Assembly (NCBI GenBank): GCA_000827325.1
Contig: KN832891.1
Location: 1-64,000 of the forward strand
Direction: 5' to 3'
Source: Oidiodendron maius Zn
Taxonomy: Eukaryota; Ascomycota; Leotiomycetes; Myxotrichaceae
DNA: 64,000 nucleotides
Position numbers and translations under genes: made by a program. Shown piece by piece: positions 59,429 to 64,000 of this stretch. How positions within the stretch are numbered: the stretch's first letter is position 1; each line of letters begins with the position of its first letter. A model generated the notes under the pieces. That model was given only the letters and a program-made list of their open reading frames with translations. It did no database searches and was not told the DNA's origin.

Positions 59429-60079
59429 ATGGAAGCTCTGACGCAACTGGAACCGGAAGTTTCCGAGTGGACCTTTCGCAGAGCAATGTTTACTCTACAC
59501 GGAGCATTGCTGATAATGGCCTTTATCCTGCTGTATCCAGCTGGCATCATTGCAATACAATCAGGCATGTCAAAGTCTTTCAAATATCACTGGACGATAC
59601 AACTAGCGGCCTCACTCCTCGGCACGGCCGGAATTATCACTGGCTTGGTGCTGAGCCCAGATATCCGAACCGCTCGCCACAAGCAGCTGGGAGTTCTCCT
59701 TGGCTTACTCCTCGGTTTCCAACTCTTCTCTGATTGGCGCCATCATATTATCTTCACGAAGATCCACCGCCGCACGTGGATTTCGAGGGTTCACATTTGG
59801 GTCGGCAGATTTATCATCAGCTTGGGATGGTGCAACCTTATGCTTGGGCTGTCTTTGGGCGGATATGCTGACGGATATATCTATCTCACGGCAGGTGTTG
59901 TGTGTATGGAGGCGATTTCGCTGGTTGTCATGCATTTCAGGTATCAAAGAACCGTTGGCAAGACGAAGTTGGCTCAGATTGCGACAAGGGCGAGAGAAGC
60001 ATCGGACAATCAATTTGAGCTAGGGGAAGATAGCAGCGACGATGACGACAAACTTGAGGAACCCTATCCTCTCTCATGA
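59429..60079 (+). CDS. Cytochrome b561/ferric-reductase-like membrane protein, 216 aa
   Basis: Five or six hydrophobic segments with spaced histidines (LHGALL, YHWTIQ, RHKQLG, WRHHII, VHIWVG) that fit a haem-b b561-type transmembrane electron carrier. No DOMON domain precedes them, so this is the bare membrane module. An acidic C-terminal tail (EDSSDDDDK) ends it. Single exon, ATG at 59429. A role in transmembrane electron transfer is inferred from the family; the substrate is unknown. Confidence 0.7.
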   Translation: MEALTQLEPEVSEWTFRRAMFTLHGALLIMAFILLYPAGIIAIQSGMSKSFKYHWTIQLAASLLGTAGIITGLVLSPDIRTARHKQLGVLLGLLLGFQLFSDWRHHIIFTKIHRRTWISRVHIWVGRFIISLGWCNLMLGLSLGGYADGYIYLTAGVVCMEAISLVVMHFRYQRTVGKTKLAQIATRAREASDNQFELGEDSSDDDDKLEEPYPLS

Positions 60080-61065
60080 TGAGCTCAAAACTCTACATCC
60101 TTCCGAATGTGATCAGTGTATGTAACCAGGCATATCCGGGCTACGATGGGAGGGAATTATAGGGTAATTTGTCTCTGTCTAGCATGCGACGCAAGCAGAA
60201 TGCTAGATAGCACACAACTACCTACACCCAAGAACGCAAAACCGAGCACGGACAGCTTGTATACGAGCAAGAATTTATATACCGGAATCCTCCGTTCTGC
60301 CGGACATTTTTTACCCCACCTACACAAATCGTTTTATGTCCGGACTAACTGGGTTCCCATCTGCCGAACTCGGTTAGGATAATCTGTATGCGAGCAGGGA
60401 TTTATATACCGGAATTCTATGTACACCGTAGCATAGGCCTTCTTTTTTGTTGTCCCTCCTATACCATTTTTTATTTCCGGTACGAAAACGCTCTACTGTA
60501 ATGCGAACCGTCTGCACAGTGCATTTACTTTCATAACCTCGCCAAAATCGCAGGTTCTGCCCCCAGCTCCATTTGGAAATGCATATTATGGGATAAACCC
60601 ATCAGACAAGTACCCTATGTAACGCATTGGGTAGCGCACGCCCGTGATGGCTCTGGAATATGTAAGCAGATCTGGAATTGTGGGTCGCAACACCATATCA
60701 ACGAGGTTCATATAGAACGTTGCGTAGGTGCAATATTGTAGCTAGTTAGTAATCCTGGATCCATTGTTAATGGGCACCAGATACGCATAAATTTGCCTTT
60801 ATTTCTTTGTTACTATGCCTTGTCGATGAACTTAAATACTGAACGTGTATGGGAGCTGTAAGACTTCGGCAGTGTGTTATTAAGCATATATTTTATGCCC
60901 GTTTCCCTGCCTCGTGGTCTCCGTTGCCTGCTCTTTGCCCTCCGGAAGATAAACCCGGCAGCTCCAAGTTAAACAGCTATCCATATTCATTTCTATCGAG
61001 TCACGTAAGATCTTTTTGCTGCACCACAAGACTTCTTTGACCGCATCTTAGTTTTAATACCACCA
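60080..61065. other. Intergenic region with a direct repeat
   Basis: Two 33-bp copies at 60259-60291 and 60386-60418 differ only at four transition positions, including TTTATATACCGGAAT in both. No gene recognised. Confidence 0.45.
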
Positions 61066-63115
61066 ATGTGCTCAATCAATAGTATGACGAATATATGCTC
61101 CTCTTTTGAGTTGGCGGGCGTGATCGAGGCCTCGCATCACTCTATTCACGATCACACACAAACAATAGATCAAGCTCAGGCGCTGGTTGAGGCGAGAGTG
61201 CCATATCTCTCGCCGTCGCCGTCAATATCATCACTCGTAAGTGAGGGGACGAGCGACTCAAGTACTCTGACAGGGGGCGGCGAATTCGCACTATCACGGC
61301 TGGAGTGCAAAGATACCTCATTTTTCATTCTATTGTCGGCTGGTATGGGCGGGTTAGTTAACCAGTGAAAGCAAATGTGAGAATGCACTAATTTATTCCA
61401 TTAATAGACTTCAAATGGTGTACTCGGTATTATACTCAAGTGGCCTGGTTCGTCCCTCCAATCTTCCTTGCACCTTTCGTACTCTCTATGTCCTCTTCCA
61501 CGCAAGCCGTACCTTAACTTATTTTTCTTGACGCTATAGATGCACTTGCGTTCTCTAGGTCTCAGCAAGTCTCAGACCGCAATCACATTTCTGGCGGGAC
61601 CAATCTCAGGCATCTTTGTACAGCCGCTTGTTGGTTTATGGAGTGATAGGTGCCAACTGCCGTGGGGAAAACGAAGACCTTTTATTGCAGTTGGAGGCAT
61701 CATCCTCAATGTGTCCCTACTGGGACTAGCATGGACGAAGTCCCTTGTAGATCTGCTCTTCGGCAACGCATCAGTGCAGCTCGATAAAAGCAATGGGACA
61801 GATACTCATTCATATGCGAAGTGATGGCGAACGCACTCACATTCTGTCTGTATTTTGCCACACAACCAGTGCAGGTAGGCATTCGGGCACTCATCATCGA
61901 CGTCTGTCCACCCCATCAGCAAAAAGATATCAATGCTTGGGTTGTTCGCACTAGCGGCGTAGCTAATGCATTGGGCTATCTTTCAGCCTTTCTAGATTTA
62001 CCTCAGTATCTATGTCTGTTCGATACTCAATTTAAGAATTTGAGTGTCTTAGCATGCCTCAGCCTATCAGCCACTCTCCTGATCTGCTGTGTGTATGTAG
62101 TAGAGGATAATCAATACAGTAATATATCGATAGACTTGGACAAGAGTTATACGACCAGCAAGTCCATTTGGAAGGGTTTCAGACAAACCCGCCGTCTTTT
62201 CAATGAGGTAGTTAACATTCCAAAACAGATTGTGAATATATACATAGTGCATTTCTTTGTTTGGATCGGCTGGTATCCTTACCTTCTCTACGCCACAACG
62301 TAAGTGCTATCAGCCTACAAGCAGTCAAACTACTCTTTAAATATATCATCCTCATCTACTAACTTTTTATTTCATTTATAGGTACATTAGTGAAATTTGT
62401 AAGTAAGGAATGAGCTCCTTGTCGTTTGTAGTGCTAACTGGACTGAACTTTATTAGACATTGTCGAAAAACCGGTCACAACACACTCTATACCCGATATG
62501 ACGCAAGATGCCATGTGGGAACATGCCACCAGAGTGGGATCTCTTGCTCTGCTTATTTCTTCGACCACCTCTCTCCTCGCAGCTATACTGCTTCCATGCC
62601 TTATACAACCGTCGCCGTCAAAATTGGCGTCTGGATACAGGAATGCAGCGGATCGCAGAAATTGGAACGACTTCAATGTTTCTTGGTTATCTATGCGACG
62701 TCTGTGGGTCATATCGAGTCTTCTGTTCGCCATTTCTATGTTTAGCACCATATTTATATCGTCCACCTTCGGTACAATTATCCTCTTCGGAATCGTTGGA
62801 ATTAGTTGGGCAGTTGCGTCATGGATCCCATACACGTTCCTCAGTCTTGAGATATCTAATGGTTACACTTCTCCCCGAATACAGGGCAGGTTATTCAAGC
62901 GCAACGAGGGTCAGGTAGGAGTCATACTTGGTTTGCATAATATTGCAATTTGTGTACCTCAGATCATAATATCACTTGGTAGTAGCTTTCTTTGGAAAAC
63001 ACAAGAAGACAGCCCCCAACCTAACGCAGATACTACTAGCTGGGTATTAAGAATTGGTGGCGCTGGAGCACTTGTAGCTTCTTGGCTAATAATAAAAAAT
63101 ATTCAAGACCCTTGA
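61066..63115 (+). CDS. GPH-type sugar (sucrose/alpha-glucoside) transporter
   Basis: Membrane sugar-proton symporter related to fungal Sut1/SUT transporters. Recognised exons are 61066-61352, 61408-61447, from 61540, about 61808-62299, a 17-nt micro-exon 62382-62398, and 62457-63115. The family motif is LWSDRCQLPWGKRRPFI in the first loop, and GIRALIIDVCPPHQQ in the second quarter. The connection between the third and fourth exons is not resolved: the frame shifts between about 61738 and 61820, and I cannot find a strong donor. So either an odd intron or a frameshift is present. No role in the cluster is indicated. Confidence 0.75.
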
Positions 63116-63282
63116 ATTTAATGAAATTTGTTGAGAGAACAGGCGATCTAGTCAGGGGTTGAAGGGATACCTCACGAAGTATGCTTAGAAGCGCCCTATA
63201 TGTGATATTGAGCTAACCAATGCAGTCGAGCCTAGGGAGATTAAACGATCAAAGAATGTCACTCTATTAGACAAGGCACTAG
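63116..63282. other. Short gap before the copia element
   Basis: Nothing recognised between the transporter stop and the LTR edge. Confidence 0.3.
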
Positions 63283-64000
63283 TGCTATAGACTTCTACTA
63301 GATTTGACCCTGTACCTCAATCCTCGTTTATATACTTTCTATAAACAGTAGTACTTCTACTACTATTTATTTCTTTACTCTTTAGTTTATTCTTTTAGTT
63401 AAGATCTTGAACAGAGGCAATATAGGTGCACAGGTCGTAGTCAGGAATCAAGGTGAAACTCAGTTATATTGGCTATTGTATGATGCAGAGACAACTAAGG
63501 GGTTTAGACTACAGAGCATAACGCTTATTATAAGCCTGCTTATATAGCAGCATGTATAAGCCATTACGACTATGCAGTCGTATGCTATTGTGTATATTGC
63601 CACTGCTTCTGAGACATCGTAATATATATACTTTAAGCCCTAGTCAATACTCCCCTAGCTGAATATATATATTTGAGTAAAAACACCTTGAATACCCTCC
63701 TTATTTGACCTCCTTCACTAGCATCAGGAGTCTTATAAACCTTGTATATGCTAGTGATTTCAGGACCTTAGTTAGGCCATCAGCTGGTATATAGTCTGTA
63801 GGTATATAGGCTAGTTATAGCCTACCCTCTTCGACTTCCTGGTGTATCAGGTGGTATCGGACAGCTATATGCTTGCTTCCGCAATAAAAGGTAGGGTTCT
63901 TAGCTAATAAGAGTATACCCTAGTTGTCCCTATATAGAGTAATAGGGTCTAAGTTCTAACCCTTATATTCTAATCCCTCTAGAAGGTATTGAATCCAGGC
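63283..64000 (-). mobile_element. Ty1/copia LTR retrotransposon, 3' end, running off the window
   Basis: Read on the minus strand. A putative 3' LTR lies at about 63283-63649 (about 367 bp), preceded by a polypurine-type tract (63650-63657). Beyond it, from about 63700 to the window end, is the C-terminal RNase H part of a copia-type pol, recognised around 63720-63790. The 5' LTR and most of the body lie outside the window, so I cannot say whether the copy is whole. Its LTR matches the solo LTR at 58.5 kb. Confidence 0.7.

Noticed and set aside
1-64000. CRISPR arrays, tRNA or rRNA genes
   Set aside because: None seen. Tandem repeats are few and short, and the organism is a eukaryote; a tRNA scan was not possible.

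Overview
This is a window from a filamentous ascomycete (Pezizomycotina). The evidence is many short introns (about 45-130 bp, GT..AG with CTAAC-like branch sites), Zn2Cys6/AflR-type regulators, a fungal highly reducing PKS-NRPS, and AT-rich repeat DNA that looks RIP-mutated. I cannot name the species.

Layout. (1) 0-2.8 kb: an AT-rich, decayed Ty3/gypsy fossil. (2) 3.2-47.1 kb: a biosynthetic gene cluster. In order it holds an SDR with a broken 3' splice site (3.2 kb), a pyrroline-5-carboxylate reductase (P5CR, -), a Diels-Alderase-family protein (+), a Zn alcohol dehydrogenase (+), an NAD-epimerase-type SDR (-), a P450 (+), an AflR-type regulator (+), a trans-acting enoyl reductase (+), an amino-acid permease (+), a PTR peptide transporter (-), a 2OG-Fe(II) oxygenase (-), the PKS-NRPS of about 4028 aa (-), a class I methyltransferase (+), an alpha/beta hydrolase (-) and an MFS exporter (+). 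(3) 47.8-51.2 kb: two more AflR-like genes, one lacking a zinc cluster. (4) 52.9-54.3 kb: an MFS pseudogene full of TAG stops. (5) 55-63.1 kb: genes with no evident cluster role: a GPI-anchored-type secreted protein, a beta-carbonic anhydrase, a cytochrome-b561-like membrane protein and a GPH-type sugar transporter. (6) 58.5 kb and 63.3-64 kb: Ty1/copia LTR remains.

How the cluster may work (inference from known families). The PKS-NRPS (KS-AT-DH-cMT-KR-ACP-C-A-T-R, no cis ER) with the trans-ER builds a polyene-type polyketide and joins it to an amino acid. An intact-looking R domain releases an aldehyde, and the alpha/beta hydrolase is of the type linked to Knoevenagel closure to a pyrrolinone. 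The Diels-Alderase would form a decalin, and the P450 and SDRs would tailor it. The 2OG oxygenase, Zn-ADH and P5CR together match the three steps known to turn leucine or isoleucine into a methylproline. The best guess for the product is therefore a decalin-pyrrolizidinone of the UCS1025A type; a different amino acid or product cannot be excluded.

A motif GTG(A/G)CCGAA, or its core CCGAA, recurs in the promoters from 3 to 45 kb. It includes a perfect 15-bp inverted pair upstream of the peptide transporter. I did not find it in front of the genes right of 47 kb, so it gives sequence-based support for cluster limits of about 3-47 kb and for co-regulation of both transporters.
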